From CAYLKK01 sp964412505 (GTDB taxonomy: Bacteria > Pseudomonadota > Alphaproteobacteria > UBA3830 > CAYLKK01): DNA of 64,000 nucleotides. Of this stretch, positions 24,878 to 34,685 are shown piece by piece. Each line of letters begins with the position of its first letter. Position 1 is the first letter of the stretch. Under the pieces are notes generated by a model. It was not told the origin of the DNA, searched no databases, and saw only the letters and a program-made list of their open reading frames with translations. Location of the stretch: contig CAYPOM010000004.1 of the NCBI GenBank assembly GCA_964412505.1, forward strand, positions 33,272-97,271, in the 5' to 3' direction. A program made the translations under genes and the position numbers.

Positions 24878-26500
24878 ATGTTTGATTTTAGCAGAATATC
24901 ATGTACATTAAATGATGATTATTATTGCTTAAAAAAAAGCAAAAAGCGTAGTATTCTTGTAGTTTCTTTTTTTTGCATTTTGTTCGGTTGTGTTTATTGC
25001 CGTTTATATCAAACTATGGTGCTATCTAGATTATTCGTAGCAAAAGTATCTGAGTCTAAAGAACGCATGTTGGCAGGTGTTAGAGCTGATATAGTTGATA
25101 GAAATGGCGAAATAATAGCTACGAATATTCCTACTATATCTGTTTATGCGATTCCTCAAGATATTATAGATATAGACGCGGCTGTGGAAGGACTTGTTTC
25201 TGTATTCACTGAAATAAAACGGTCTGATTTGTATAGGAAATTAAGATCACATAAAAAATTTGTTTGGATTAAAAGACATATATCTCCAAATCAAAAGAAT
25301 TTGGTTTTATCGAAAGGAATTCCTGGAGTATTCTTTTTAAATACGGAACATAGAGTATATCCTAATAAAAATTTGTGCTCGCACATAGTAGGATTTACAG
25401 ACGTTGATAATAATGGGATTTCTGGCTTAGAAAAAAGTTTAGATGACACTTTAAAGAAAAATGATGGTCAAGTTGAGCTATCAGTAGATATAAGAGTGCA
25501 AAATACAGTAAGAGATGAAATTATTAAAGCTGTAGAAACCTTTAGGGCGCTTGGAGGGGCTGCTCTTGTTATGAAAGTAAAAACTGGAGAAATAATATCA
25601 ATGGTTTCTTATCCAGATTTTGATCCTAATGTTGTAAAAACTTCTACAGGTAAGGAATGCTTTAATATTCTTGTAAATTCAGCGTTAGAGCCAGGATCTA
25701 GTGCAAAAATTTTAAATACAGCGTTTGCGTTAGAAAAAGGCAACTACAAGTTAAGTACACAATTTGATGCAAGTGAACCTCTAAAAGTCGGTAAATTTAC
25801 TGTACACGATTACCATGGTAAATACACAAAACTTAGTGTGGAAGATATTTTCAAATATTCTTCAAATATTGGTTCAGCTAAGATTGCGCTTAGCATTGGA
25901 GCTGATAAACAAAAAGAATTCTTTAAAGAGATAGGGGCGTTAGACAAAATGCCCTTTGAGCTTCCTGGAGTGCAAAAACCATTATTTCCAAAAGTATGGA
26001 CAGACGTAAGTGCTATTACAATATCGTATGGTCATGGAATAGCTATGAATCCCCTACATTTTGCTAAAATAGTTGGTGGGCTTGTAAATAATGGAATCAT
26101 GCATTCCCCTACACTGATTAAGAGGATAGATTCTGGTAACAGTATAGGTAAGAGAATAGTTTCAGAAAATACATCATCTAAATTAAGACATGTATTACGA
26201 AGCAATGTTACAGATGGGACTAATAAAAAAGCAGATGCTAAAGGATATTTAGTCGGAGGGAAAACTGGAACTTCAGAAAAGAATCAAAATGGGAGGTATT
26301 TAAAAAACCAAAATATCAATTTTTTTGTTGGTACGTTTCCTATAGATGATCCTGAATATTTAATATTAGTAATTTTAGACGATCCAAAAGGGACAAAAGA
26401 AACATACTCTTATGCAGCAGCTGGATGGAATGCTGCGCCTACTGCTGCACATATAACATCAAAAATCGCAGGCTATCTAGGCGTCGAAGCTAGTAATTGA
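24878..26500 (+). CDS. ftsI: Penicillin-binding protein 3 (FtsI), septal transpeptidase
   Basis: The 540-residue protein has an N-terminal membrane anchor (about residues 27-45), a PBP dimerisation domain (ADIVDRNGEIIATN near 70) and a transpeptidase domain. The catalytic motifs are EPGSSAKI (SxxK, about residue 272), YSSNIGSAKIA (SxN, about 327) and GGKTGTSEK (KTG, about 463). The SxxK motif usually reads STFK; here it is SSAK, so the nucleophile and Lys are kept but the two intervening residues differ. It cross-links septal peptidoglycan. It lies between ftsL and murE, spacing 2 and 10 bp. Confidence 0.95.
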   Translation: MFDFSRISCTLNDDYYCLKKSKKRSILVVSFFCILFGCVYCRLYQTMVLSRLFVAKVSESKERMLAGVRADIVDRNGEIIATNIPTISVYAIPQDIIDIDAAVEGLVSVFTEIKRSDLYRKLRSHKKFVWIKRHISPNQKNLVLSKGIPGVFFLNTEHRVYPNKNLCSHIVGFTDVDNNGISGLEKSLDDTLKKNDGQVELSVDIRVQNTVRDEIIKAVETFRALGGAALVMKVKTGEIISMVSYPDFDPNVVKTSTGKECFNILVNSALEPGSSAKILNTAFALEKGNYKLSTQFDASEPLKVGKFTVHDYHGKYTKLSVEDIFKYSSNIGSAKIALSIGADKQKEFFKEIGALDKMPFELPGVQKPLFPKVWTDVSAITISYGHGIAMNPLHFAKIVGGLVNNGIMHSPTLIKRIDSGNSIGKRIVSENTSSKLRHVLRSNVTDGTNKKADAKGYLVGGKTGTSEKNQNGRYLKNQNINFFVGTFPIDDPEYLILVILDDPKGTKETYSYAAAGWNAAPTAAHITSKIAGYLGVEASN

Positions 26501-26510
26501 GGCTTAATAA

Positions 26511-27974
26511 ATGAGTAAATGTATAAAGTTTAGAAATAAAGTATTAACTGACGTGCGCGGAATTTCTTGTGATGCAAAAAGCGTAAAAAAACGTTTTATA
26601 TTTTGCGCTATACGTGGAGCGACTTATAATGGGAATGATTATATAAATGAAGCCATAAAGAATGGAGCAAGATTCATATTGCTGGAAGGAGATAAATATA
26701 AAGTAAAAAATATAGATTGTGTTAGCTATTTATATTCTCCTAATGTAAGAAAGGATCTGGCTTTAATGTGCTCGCAGTTGTTTTCTAGTTCATTCGAAAG
26801 GATGGTAGCTATCACAGGAACAAATGGGAAAACATCAACAGTCCATTTTTTGAGGCAAATACTAGCCTATACAGGAGAGGTGTGCGCTTCAATAGGTACA
26901 TTAGGTGTAGTTATTTCTCAGCATATGTATCAAGATTCATATTTTAGCTTCGAGAATTGTCTTACTTCGCCTGGTCCGATACAGTTAAATCAAATTCTTC
27001 ACATGCTAAATGATAAGTACCATGTTAATGATGTAGTTATGGAAGCATCGAGTCATGGCATAGACCAATACAGGATGTTTGGCAACGATTTTTCTGTAGT
27101 TGCTTTCACAAATTTTTCTCAAGACCATTTGGACTACCATAAGTCTATGGACGAATATTTCAAAGCAAAACTAAAACTTTTTTCTGAGTTCGCATCGAAA
27201 AACACCAAATGCGTTCTGAACATAGACTCTGAAAAATATAGTGATCTGCTAGAAGCTTGCAGCAGAAGAAAAGTTATATCGTATGGATTAACTTCTGGCG
27301 ATGTATATTTTGAAAAATTGGAGCATAATGATCTTGGATATTCTGGTGTAATCTTTATAGGAAGAAAATCTTACAGATTTTCAATATATATAAATTCTAG
27401 GTATCAGTTGTATAATATATTATGTGCTGTAGCTATTGCTTATGCGATGAAAATTCCTGCTAAAAAAATTGCTGAAAATTTGTTTCGATTGTTAGATGTC
27501 CCTGGTAGAATGCAGCGAGTGCAAATTGGATCTTCTTCGTCTATTTACATAGATTACGCTCATACTCCTGATGCATTAAAGACTGCGTTATGTGATATTA
27601 GAGAAAATTGTGCTGGAAGAGTAATTGTTGTTTTTGGATGTGGTGGAGACAGGGATAAATCGAAGAGATCTACAATGGGAGAAATCGCAGCAGAATACGC
27701 AGATTTAGTAATAGTAACAGATGATAATCCTAGGTCAGAAGATCCCCAAAAAATCAGGGATGAAATACTAAAAGGTTGTAAAAAAGCGATAGAAATTGCA
27801 GATAGATCGAAAGCTATAAAATTTGCTATTTCTGAAATGAAAAGATCTGATTGTTTACTTGTAGCTGGGAAAGGACATGAAAATTATCAAATAATTGGCA
27901 CAAGCAAAAAATATTTTTCTGATTTAGATGAAATACATAAAGCAATAAGAGAGTTAGGAATTTCAAATGAGTAA
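26511..27974 (+). CDS. murE: UDP-MurNAc-tripeptide synthetase (meso-DAP adding)
   Basis: The 487-residue protein shows the Mur ligase ATP loop AITGTNGKTSTVHF (about residue 99), SSHGIDQYR, FTNFSQDHLDYH, the linker PGRMQR and VIDYAHTPDALKTAL-type central-domain motif. The DNPRSEDP motif (about residue 408) selects meso-diaminopimelate. It adds DAP to UDP-MurNAc-L-Ala-D-Glu in the cytosol, consistent with dapA in this window. It overlaps murF by 8 bp. Confidence 0.96.
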   Translation: MSKCIKFRNKVLTDVRGISCDAKSVKKRFIFCAIRGATYNGNDYINEAIKNGARFILLEGDKYKVKNIDCVSYLYSPNVRKDLALMCSQLFSSSFERMVAITGTNGKTSTVHFLRQILAYTGEVCASIGTLGVVISQHMYQDSYFSFENCLTSPGPIQLNQILHMLNDKYHVNDVVMEASSHGIDQYRMFGNDFSVVAFTNFSQDHLDYHKSMDEYFKAKLKLFSEFASKNTKCVLNIDSEKYSDLLEACSRRKVISYGLTSGDVYFEKLEHNDLGYSGVIFIGRKSYRFSIYINSRYQLYNILCAVAIAYAMKIPAKKIAENLFRLLDVPGRMQRVQIGSSSSIYIDYAHTPDALKTALCDIRENCAGRVIVVFGCGGDRDKSKRSTMGEIAAEYADLVIVTDDNPRSEDPQKIRDEILKGCKKAIEIADRSKAIKFAISEMKRSDCLLVAGKGHENYQIIGTSKKYFSDLDEIHKAIRELGISNE

Positions 27975-29358
27975 CGTAATTTTTACAAAAGATGAAATAA
28001 TTGAGATATTTAATATAAAGAATGCGGTAGATGTGTTCGGTATTTCTAGAGATTCTAGAACAGTAAAAAATGGAGATATGTTTGTTGCAATTCATGGCGA
28101 GAATTTCGATGGTCATGATTTTATTCGGCAAGCTTTTGATAATGGCGCCGTATTAGTATTAGCCTCTAATTGTGCGAAGGATAAGATTGATCGAGCGTGT
28201 TTAGATAAAGTAATTCTTGTAGACGATACCGTTGCTGCTTTAAAGAAAATGGCTGAATTTTCTCGTAATCGTTTAAAAAAAGATTCTAAAGTAATTGCAA
28301 TTACAGGTAGTGTTGGGAAAACAACAACAAAAGACATGCTAGCTTTTCTGCTGTCTAAGCAAAAAAAAACATTTTCTTCAATAAAAAATTTTAACAGCCA
28401 AATTGGGTTACCTCTTTGCTTATGTCTTGTTCCAAAAGATAGTGATTTTGTCGTTCTAGAATGCGGAATGAGTGATTATGGCCAAATTAGTGAGTTAGTA
28501 CGGATTGCTAAACCTAACATATCTATGCTCACAGATGTTGCAGAAAATCATCTTGGCTTCTTCGATAATGTATATGATATAGCTCAAGAGAAATCACATG
28601 TAATAAAAAATGGGCAAGAATTTTGTGTACTTCCAATGCACAGTAAATATTTCGAAGTTTTTAAGGAACGAGCAATCCATGAGAATGTACCTTTTGCTTC
28701 TTTTGGTATGCATGATTCGTGTGCTGCGTTGATTTCAAAAAAATATTTTGATGATTATATGGAAATTACTTTTGAACTGTATGGAGATAAATTTAGTGCA
28801 AAACTAAATTCTTTTAAAACAAGTTTTGTTTATAGTTTTTTAGAATGTATTACATGTATAAAAAAGCTTGGTTTAAGTGTTTCGCAAGCTTTAGATGATA
28901 TTGCGCATTTTATGCCATTAGCAGGACGCGGAAAATTAATAAAATTGCAAAATAACAATGTGTTGATTGATGATACATATAATGCAAGTCCTGCTTCAAT
29001 TAAAGATGGACTTTCAGTTTTACAATTTTTTAAACAAAAAAATAGAATAGCTGTTCTTGGTGATATTGGAGAGTTAGGCGAACAATCTGTAGAGTTACAT
29101 GAAAATTTAGCGGCAAGTATAATTAGTAGTTCCGCTACATCTATTGTACTTATAGGACAGAATATGTTTCACTTATACAAGAAGCTTACCGAAATTAATG
29201 ATTTCCGACATAATGTGGTTTGGTTTGAAAATATAGAACCTGCTTTTAGTTTTTTTGACGTAGTAGAAAATGATAGCGTATTTTTCTTAAAAGCTTCTAG
29301 GTTTATGGCGTTTGAAAAAATTGCAGAATACATTCAGAGGATTAACAATGTTATATAA
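27967..29358 (+). CDS. murF: UDP-MurNAc-tripeptide-D-Ala-D-Ala ligase
   Basis: The 463-residue protein has the DSRTVKNGDMFVAIHGENFDGH N-terminal Mur ligase region (about 20-45), the ATP loop ITGSVGKTTTKDM (about 113), GMSDYGQISELV, the ligase motif NSQIGLP and the C-terminal IDDTYNASPASIKDGL. It adds D-Ala-D-Ala to finish the UDP-MurNAc-pentapeptide. The start overlaps murE by 8 bp and the end overlaps mraY by 11 bp, so the cluster is translationally coupled. Confidence 0.96.
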   Translation: MSNVIFTKDEIIEIFNIKNAVDVFGISRDSRTVKNGDMFVAIHGENFDGHDFIRQAFDNGAVLVLASNCAKDKIDRACLDKVILVDDTVAALKKMAEFSRNRLKKDSKVIAITGSVGKTTTKDMLAFLLSKQKKTFSSIKNFNSQIGLPLCLCLVPKDSDFVVLECGMSDYGQISELVRIAKPNISMLTDVAENHLGFFDNVYDIAQEKSHVIKNGQEFCVLPMHSKYFEVFKERAIHENVPFASFGMHDSCAALISKKYFDDYMEITFELYGDKFSAKLNSFKTSFVYSFLECITCIKKLGLSVSQALDDIAHFMPLAGRGKLIKLQNNNVLIDDTYNASPASIKDGLSVLQFFKQKNRIAVLGDIGELGEQSVELHENLAASIISSSATSIVLIGQNMFHLYKKLTEINDFRHNVVWFENIEPAFSFFDVVENDSVFFLKASRFMAFEKIAEYIQRINNVI

Positions 29359-30430
29359 TTTTATTTTTAGTACGCTCACTTTCCCTGGCTCAAACTTATT
29401 GAAGTATATAACTTTCAGAAGTTGTTGCGCTTTATTTTTGTCTTTTTTTATTTGCGTTGTTATTGCTCCACATATTATAAAATTTTTGAAGAACGTGCAA
29501 ACTAATGGTCAGCCAATTAGAGAGTGTGGTCCGAAAACTCATTTTAAGAAAAAAGGGACCCCAACTATGGGGGGTATTATTATTATAATTGCTTCAGTGT
29601 TGTCTATATTAATTTGTGGAGATTTGTTGAATAAATATGTAATTGCCACTGTCTTAGTCAGTACTGCATTTGGCGCAATAGGTGCTTTAGACGATTGGAC
29701 TAAACTAAAATGTAATAGTAGCAATGGGATAACTGCTAGACAAAAATTCTTGCTTCAGATCGTATGCGCTGCTGTATTTTCGATATATATAGAGTCAATT
29801 AGATCTCCTGGCATAGCTGGGCTTCTTACATTCCCATTTTTTAAAAATTTTGTCTTAACGCTAGGTGCTTTCTTACCTGTATTTTCTACATTCGTAATAG
29901 TAGGAGCATCTAATGCTGTGAATTTAACAGATGGATTGGATGGGTTAGCAATAGTTCCTACTATAACATGTGCTACATGTTTTGGTGTTTTTGCATATTT
30001 AATTGGTAACTCTATTTTTTCAAACTACTTAAATTTAATGTATATTCCATCAGTTGGTGAATTATGTGTAGTTTGTAGTGCTCTAATAGGTGCAGGTTTA
30101 GGATTCCTTTGGTTTAATGCTCCGCCTGCTTCAATTTTTATGGGAGATACTGGGTCTTTATCTCTTGGAGCATTGTTAGGGAGTATAAGCGTGATTGTAA
30201 AACAGGAGTTTCTTTTGGCTCTTTGTGGAGGTATTTTCGTTATAGAAGCTATTTCTGTAATTTTGCAAGTATTTTTCTTTAAGAAGAGTGGGAAAAGAAT
30301 TTTTTTAATGACTCCTATACATCACCATTTCGAACAGAAAGGGTGGCTTGAAACAAAGGTTGTAGTAAGATTTTGGATAGTGTCGATATTGCTTGCTATA
30401 TTGACTTTAATTACACTAAAAGTTAGATAA
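29348..30430 (+). CDS. mraY: Phospho-MurNAc-pentapeptide translocase
   Basis: The start is ATG 29348 (AGAGG at 29336-29340, 7 bases upstream); the longer frame has no ATG. The 360-residue membrane protein has about 10 spans and the MraY motifs GPKTHFKKKGTPTMGG, DDWTKLK, NLTDGLDGLA, FNAPPASIFMGDTGSLSLG and TPIHHHFEQKGWLE. It makes lipid I from UDP-MurNAc-pentapeptide and undecaprenyl phosphate. It overlaps murF by 11 bp. Confidence 0.97.
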   Translation: MLYNFIFSTLTFPGSNLLKYITFRSCCALFLSFFICVVIAPHIIKFLKNVQTNGQPIRECGPKTHFKKKGTPTMGGIIIIIASVLSILICGDLLNKYVIATVLVSTAFGAIGALDDWTKLKCNSSNGITARQKFLLQIVCAAVFSIYIESIRSPGIAGLLTFPFFKNFVLTLGAFLPVFSTFVIVGASNAVNLTDGLDGLAIVPTITCATCFGVFAYLIGNSIFSNYLNLMYIPSVGELCVVCSALIGAGLGFLWFNAPPASIFMGDTGSLSLGALLGSISVIVKQEFLLALCGGIFVIEAISVILQVFFFKKSGKRIFLMTPIHHHFEQKGWLETKVVVRFWIVSILLAILTLITLKVR

Positions 30431-30443
30431 GAACGAGAAAGCT

Positions 30444-31784
30444 ATGATTGAGTTAAATTTTTTGAAAGATAAAAAAGTTGGCGTATTGGGTCTAGGGAAA
30501 ACTGGCTGTGCTGCTGTTGAATCTTTGAATTTGAGTGGTAGTAAAGTTTTCTGTTTCGATGATAACGCTCCTTCGTCTAGTGATGTGAGCTATGTGAAAA
30601 ATTTAGATGCATTAATTGTTAGCCCTGGTATAAAATTTTCATGGCCTAAAATGCACGATATAGTGAAAGAAGCTAGAAATAATTTAGTTCCAATCTACAG
30701 TGATTTAGATCTTTTTTTGATGGCTATAAAAAACAAAGCTAAAACAGACAAAAAAATAATAGCTATTACAGGAACGAATGGGAAATCTACTACAACTGCC
30801 TTAATTTGGCATATTTTAAAAGAATGTGGATACAAGGTAGATGTCGGAGGAAATTTTGGTGTCCCTGTTCTTAGCATGGATGCTAATGCAGATATCTATG
30901 TAGTAGAGGTTTCATCGTATCAGCTAGATTTATCTTTTAATCCATGCTTTGATATATCAATTTTGTTAAATATTACACCTGACCATTTAGAAAGGCACGG
31001 AGGTATGTTTGGATATGTCGCAGCAAAAGAAAAAGTGTTTTTAGATAGTGGTTTATGTGTTATTTCACAAGATAGCAGTGTTTTACTAGAAATTACAAAA
31101 TATCTTGAACAGATCCACAAAAATATTGTAAAAATTTCTCAATATAATTCACATATGGCTGATGTTTTTTGGAACAATAATGAATTGTATGATAGAAGAA
31201 ATAATAAAATTATTTGTGGAGATACACAGGTACTCTCTGGTTCACATAATCAGCAAAATATAGCAGCAGCTTATGCAGCATTGAAACATGTAGGTATAAG
31301 TGATAAAAAATTCGCAGACTCGCTGCTATCTTTCTGTGGTCTAGAACATAGACAAGAGATATTAAATACAGATTTGACGAATGCTAAAATAATAAATGAT
31401 AGCAAGGCGACAAATGCTGACTCTACAGAACAGGCATTCTTGCGGTTTTTAAATGATGATATTTTATGGATAGCAGGAGGAATTCAGAAAGAAGGTGGTA
31501 TTTCATCTTTAAATAAATATTTTCGATATATCAAACAAGCTTTTTTAATTGGAAACGCGGAAGATGAATTCTATGAGATTTTATTGAAACATGGTGTCAC
31601 ATGTAGAAAATGTACTACTTTAGATGTAGCTGTTGACGCCGCTATAAATGCATCACAAGATTATAGCAATCCTGTTGTGCTTTTTTCTCCTGCTTGTGCA
31701 AGTTTCGATCAGTTTAAAAATTTTGAAGATCGTGGAGATAGATTTAAAAAGATTATAAAAGAGTATAAAAATGGCGCTAGTTAA
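30444..31784 (+). CDS. murD: UDP-MurNAc-L-Ala-D-Glu ligase
   Basis: The 446-residue protein has KKVGVLGLGKTGCAA at the N-terminus (UDP-binding Rossmann start), LIVSPGI, the ATP loop AITGTNGKSTTTALI (about 109), VEVSSYQLD, NITPDHLERHG, and the central/C-terminal LEHRQEI, INDSKATNADSTEQA and LFSPACASFDQFKNFEDRG motifs. It adds D-Glu to UDP-MurNAc-L-Ala. It overlaps ftsW by 14 bp. Confidence 0.96.
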   Translation: MIELNFLKDKKVGVLGLGKTGCAAVESLNLSGSKVFCFDDNAPSSSDVSYVKNLDALIVSPGIKFSWPKMHDIVKEARNNLVPIYSDLDLFLMAIKNKAKTDKKIIAITGTNGKSTTTALIWHILKECGYKVDVGGNFGVPVLSMDANADIYVVEVSSYQLDLSFNPCFDISILLNITPDHLERHGGMFGYVAAKEKVFLDSGLCVISQDSSVLLEITKYLEQIHKNIVKISQYNSHMADVFWNNNELYDRRNNKIICGDTQVLSGSHNQQNIAAAYAALKHVGISDKKFADSLLSFCGLEHRQEILNTDLTNAKIINDSKATNADSTEQAFLRFLNDDILWIAGGIQKEGGISSLNKYFRYIKQAFLIGNAEDEFYEILLKHGVTCRKCTTLDVAVDAAINASQDYSNPVVLFSPACASFDQFKNFEDRGDRFKKIIKEYKNGAS

Positions 31785-32916
31785 GTTTTCTAGAACAGAA
31801 AGTAGCATACTAGGGAAACTATGGTGGAGCGTTGACAGATGGCTTCTCGGCGCTTTTATATTATTGATATGCGTAGGAATAGTAATGTCTTTTGCAGCTA
31901 CTCCGATGGCGGCTGCGAGAATAGGCATCTCTGATAAATTTTTCTTTGTGAAAAGACATCTTTTTTATCTTTTACCGTCTATATTTATAATAGTTTCAAT
32001 AGCATCTTTAAATGAAAAGACAGCAAGAAGATTGTGTTTTCTATTGTTTATGCTATTTATATTTTTTGTCATTATGAGTTTGTTATGTGGAAATCAAGTT
32101 AAAGGCGCAAAGCGATGGATAAGCATTTTAGGGGTTTCTATCCAACCTTCAGAATTTGTGAAACCTACTTTTGCTGTAATTAGTGGGTGGTTTTTTTATA
32201 CAAAAACAGCAGATATAAATCAGAATGGCAGTAATATTTCATTCGCTTTGTATTGTCTTGTGATATCTTTACTTGTATTACAACCAGATATAGGAATGTC
32301 AATTGTAATTAGTGCTGTTTGGTTTTGCCAGTTATTTCTAAACGGACTACAAATAATCCTTGTGATAGTTTGTCTCGTAGTAGCTGTATGTGGTGCAGGC
32401 GCTGCGTATTTCTTATTTCCACACGTTGCAATTAGAATCAACAAATTTTTAGCCCCTGTAGATACAGATAATTATCAAGTTTTAAAATCTTTAGAGTCAT
32501 TTTCAAATGGATGGTTATTTGGGGTAGGACCTGGAGAAGGTGTGATTAAGCGTCATTTGCCAGATGCCCATACGGATTTCGTATTTTCCGTTATGGGAGA
32601 AGAATTCGGGTTGATTTTTACTCTTTTTGTTGTTTCTCTATATATGTTCATTTTTGTAAGAGCCTCAATTTGTGCATATAGAAAATATGATCTCTTCCCA
32701 TTTTTAGCTTTATCTGGATTAATAGTACAATTTACATTGCAAACATTAATTAACATGCTTTCTTCCTTACACATGATTCCAACGAAGGGTATGACCCTTC
32801 CTTTTATTAGTTACGGTGGATCATCTATGCTTTCTACAAGCATAACAGTTGGACTTATTCTATGTTTTAGTAAGAATGAAATTTCAGATTTTGTACATAC
32901 TACTCAAGATGAATAA
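31771..32916 (+). CDS. ftsW: Septal peptidoglycan polymerase FtsW
   Basis: The 381-residue protein is a SEDS family member with about 10 membrane spans. Typical stretches are RHLFYLLPSIFI, GAKRWISILGVSIQPSEFVKP, LQPDIGMSIV, YQVLKSLESFSNGWLFGVGP (about 230), LPDAHTDFVFSVMGEEFG and FISYGGSSMLSTS. It polymerises lipid II at the septum with FtsI. It is the last gene of the cluster: murG, murC, murB, ftsQ and ftsA, which usually follow, are absent here. Confidence 0.96.
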   Translation: MALVKFSRTESSILGKLWWSVDRWLLGAFILLICVGIVMSFAATPMAAARIGISDKFFFVKRHLFYLLPSIFIIVSIASLNEKTARRLCFLLFMLFIFFVIMSLLCGNQVKGAKRWISILGVSIQPSEFVKPTFAVISGWFFYTKTADINQNGSNISFALYCLVISLLVLQPDIGMSIVISAVWFCQLFLNGLQIILVIVCLVVAVCGAGAAYFLFPHVAIRINKFLAPVDTDNYQVLKSLESFSNGWLFGVGPGEGVIKRHLPDAHTDFVFSVMGEEFGLIFTLFVVSLYMFIFVRASICAYRKYDLFPFLALSGLIVQFTLQTLINMLSSLHMIPTKGMTLPFISYGGSSMLSTSITVGLILCFSKNEISDFVHTTQDE

Positions 32917-32923
32917 GTTTAAT

Positions 32924-32965
32924 ACAAAAAAATAACACGCACATAAATCTTACATGCGTGTTATT
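32924..32965. terminator. Bidirectional hairpin between ftsW and ctrA
   Basis: AATAACACGCA (32931-32941) and TGCGTGTTATT (32955-32965) give an 11-bp stem with a 13-base loop. On the minus strand it is followed by a T-run (A-run 32925-32932), so it ends ctrA; on the plus strand the stem itself ends in TTATT, which may also stop ftsW. Confidence 0.8.
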
Positions 32966-32982
32966 AACTGTGAATATAAATT

Positions 32983-33786
32983 TTATCCTACATTTGGTTT
33001 TGCTGCTGCATCTAGAGTATTTAGAGAATTCCCTCTATTCTCAAAATGAGTTTCAAAAGATTCAAGGTTGTCCCCATTGAAATAAGATATATTTCTGTTA
33101 GCCTCCACAGGCTGAGGATTTTTTAAACAATAACCACTTCCCCAAACAGTATCTATATAATTTTCTCCATCCATCATATCTGATAATTTCTTTCTCAACT
33201 TGCACACAAAAACATCTATGATTTTTGGTTCTGGCTCGTCAATACCACCGTATAGGTGATTTAAAAACATATCTTTTGTTAAAGTGGCACCTCTTCTTAA
33301 GCATAATAACTCTAAAATCGCATACTCTTTCCCTGTAAGATGAACAGTTTTCTGATCTACAAGAACTTCTCTAGCTCTTAAATTGACCGTTAATCTTCCG
33401 ATTCTGATTACGGATTCAGAGTGCCCTTTTGACCTTCTAACGACAGCCTGAATTCTTGCAACTAACTCTTTCTTTTCAAAAGGCTTAGTTATGAAATCAT
33501 CAGCACCGATTTCCAAACATTTTACTTTATCTTTCGACTCAGAGAGACCTGACAATATAATAACTGGTGTTCCTATATCTGCGGCTCTTAGCCTTTTTAT
33601 AACTTCAAACCCGTCTATATCAGGTAACAATAAGTCTAATATAATCGCGTCATAATCATATATTTTCCCAATTTCTAGGCCATCTAACCCCATATCTGAA
33701 GTGTCTACACTTATACCTTCGCTTGACAAAACAGATTCAACTATTTTCGATGTTGGGGAATCATCTTCTATTAATAAAACTCGCAT
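32983..33786 (-). CDS. ctrA: Cell-cycle response regulator CtrA
   Basis: The 267-residue protein has a receiver domain (MRVLLIEDDSPTSK, phospho-Asp in LDLLLPDIDGFEV near residue 51, KPFEKKELVARI) and an OmpR-type winged helix (LTGKEYAILELLCLR, TLTKDMFLNHLYGG, KIIDVFVCKLRKKL). The near-exact wing match to Caulobacter CtrA makes the call firm. CtrA controls cell-cycle, division and DNA methylation genes and is normally fed by CckA-ChpT. The C-terminal 40 residues are an extended, low-complexity tail. Nearby division genes (ftsW, ftsZ) are plausible targets but no TTAA-N7-TTAA box was confidently found. Confidence 0.95.
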   Translation of the reverse strand: MRVLLIEDDSPTSKIVESVLSSEGISVDTSDMGLDGLEIGKIYDYDAIILDLLLPDIDGFEVIKRLRAADIGTPVIILSGLSESKDKVKCLEIGADDFITKPFEKKELVARIQAVVRRSKGHSESVIRIGRLTVNLRAREVLVDQKTVHLTGKEYAILELLCLRRGATLTKDMFLNHLYGGIDEPEPKIIDVFVCKLRKKLSDMMDGENYIDTVWGSGYCLKNPQPVEANRNISYFNGDNLESFETHFENRGNSLNTLDAAAKPNVG

Positions 33787-34011
33787 ACTGTAAAGGTCTC
33801 CAAAACAAATTATCTACAGAAACAAACTTTTTAAACTTCACTGTAGCAACTATAGTTAAAATATATTAATAAAATACTAAAATCAAGTCTTTTCTATAAA
33901 ATTTTAACATTAATATGTACGTTTCAATATTCGCTATATGCGTTGTGTTTTAAAAATGCTGATTCCATACATATATAAATTAACTTTGGTTTTAATAACT
34001 TATACATAACC

Positions 34012-34040
34012 TTGACTATCAGTTCAGTTTTATTTAGAAT
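34012..34040 (+). promoter_or_regulatory. Strong sigma-70-type promoter of rpmH-rnpA
   Basis: TTGACT (34012-34017), exactly 17 bases, TAGAAT (34035-34040). Predicted start near 34047, about 20 bases before the rpmH ATG, with GGAG (34057-34060) between. Confidence 0.75.
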
Positions 34041-34067
34041 TAACACAGATTTTTTTGGAGTTTTAGA

Positions 34068-34199
34068 ATGGCTAGACCAACATATAATCCAAGTAAATTG
34101 GTTCGCAAACGTAGGCATGGCTTTAGAGCAAGAACTGCGGCAGGCGGACACGTGTTGAAAGCTAGAAGAGCAAAGGGCAGATATAGACTTAGCGCTTAA
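34068..34199 (+). CDS. rpmH: 50S ribosomal protein L34
   Basis: A 43-residue frame begins MARPTYNPSKLVRKRRHG and continues FRARTAAGGHVLKARRAKGR, the full L34 sequence pattern. It is highly basic, and the ribosome-binding site GGAG is 8 bases upstream. It is 3 bp from rnpA, the usual bacterial pairing. Confidence 0.97.
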   Translation: MARPTYNPSKLVRKRRHGFRARTAAGGHVLKARRAKGRYRLSA

Positions 34200-34202
34200 G
34201 CT

Positions 34203-34556
34203 ATGTTTTCACGTAAGTTTTCTATTAGAGAGAGAGCAGATTTTTTAAGAGCAAAGAATCTAGGAAAATGTATCAAGCTCAGAGATGTCATTGTTCTGTA
34301 CTTTGTACACAATGACGCATCTGAGAGTTGTCGGCTTGGGTATACTGCTACTAAGAAACTTGGCAATGCTGTTTGTCGCAATAGAGTTAAGCGGCGATTA
34401 AAAAATGCTGTCTATTCAGTTTTCAAAGATGATCAAATTTTAGATTCTAGTATAGACATAGTATTTATTGCTAGGTCCACTACGATAAATTGCGATTGGA
34501 AGAGTTTAATCGAGCAAATATCTCTTGCTATGTTTGAAATAAAAGCAATGCTTTGA
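34203..34556 (+). CDS. rnpA: Ribonuclease P protein component
   Basis: The 117-residue basic protein has the RnpA motif KKLGNAVCRNRVKRRLKNA (about residues 56-74) including RNR. It binds the RNase P RNA and helps process tRNA 5' ends. It is the second gene of the rpmH operon; yidD and yidC, often next, are not present downstream. Confidence 0.94.
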   Translation: MFSRKFSIRERADFLRAKNLGKCIKLRDVIVLYFVHNDASESCRLGYTATKKLGNAVCRNRVKRRLKNAVYSVFKDDQILDSSIDIVFIARSTTINCDWKSLIEQISLAMFEIKAML

Positions 34557-34685
34557 GTAGTGTTTGCAAAATTTAGTAAATTTTCTATGACTGGCAAGCG
34601 TAATCTCTCTTCGTTGATCTTTTTTAGAATTTTCAGAGTAACTATATTTTTGTTATTGACTTGTTGAGTATTACTGTACTAATTC

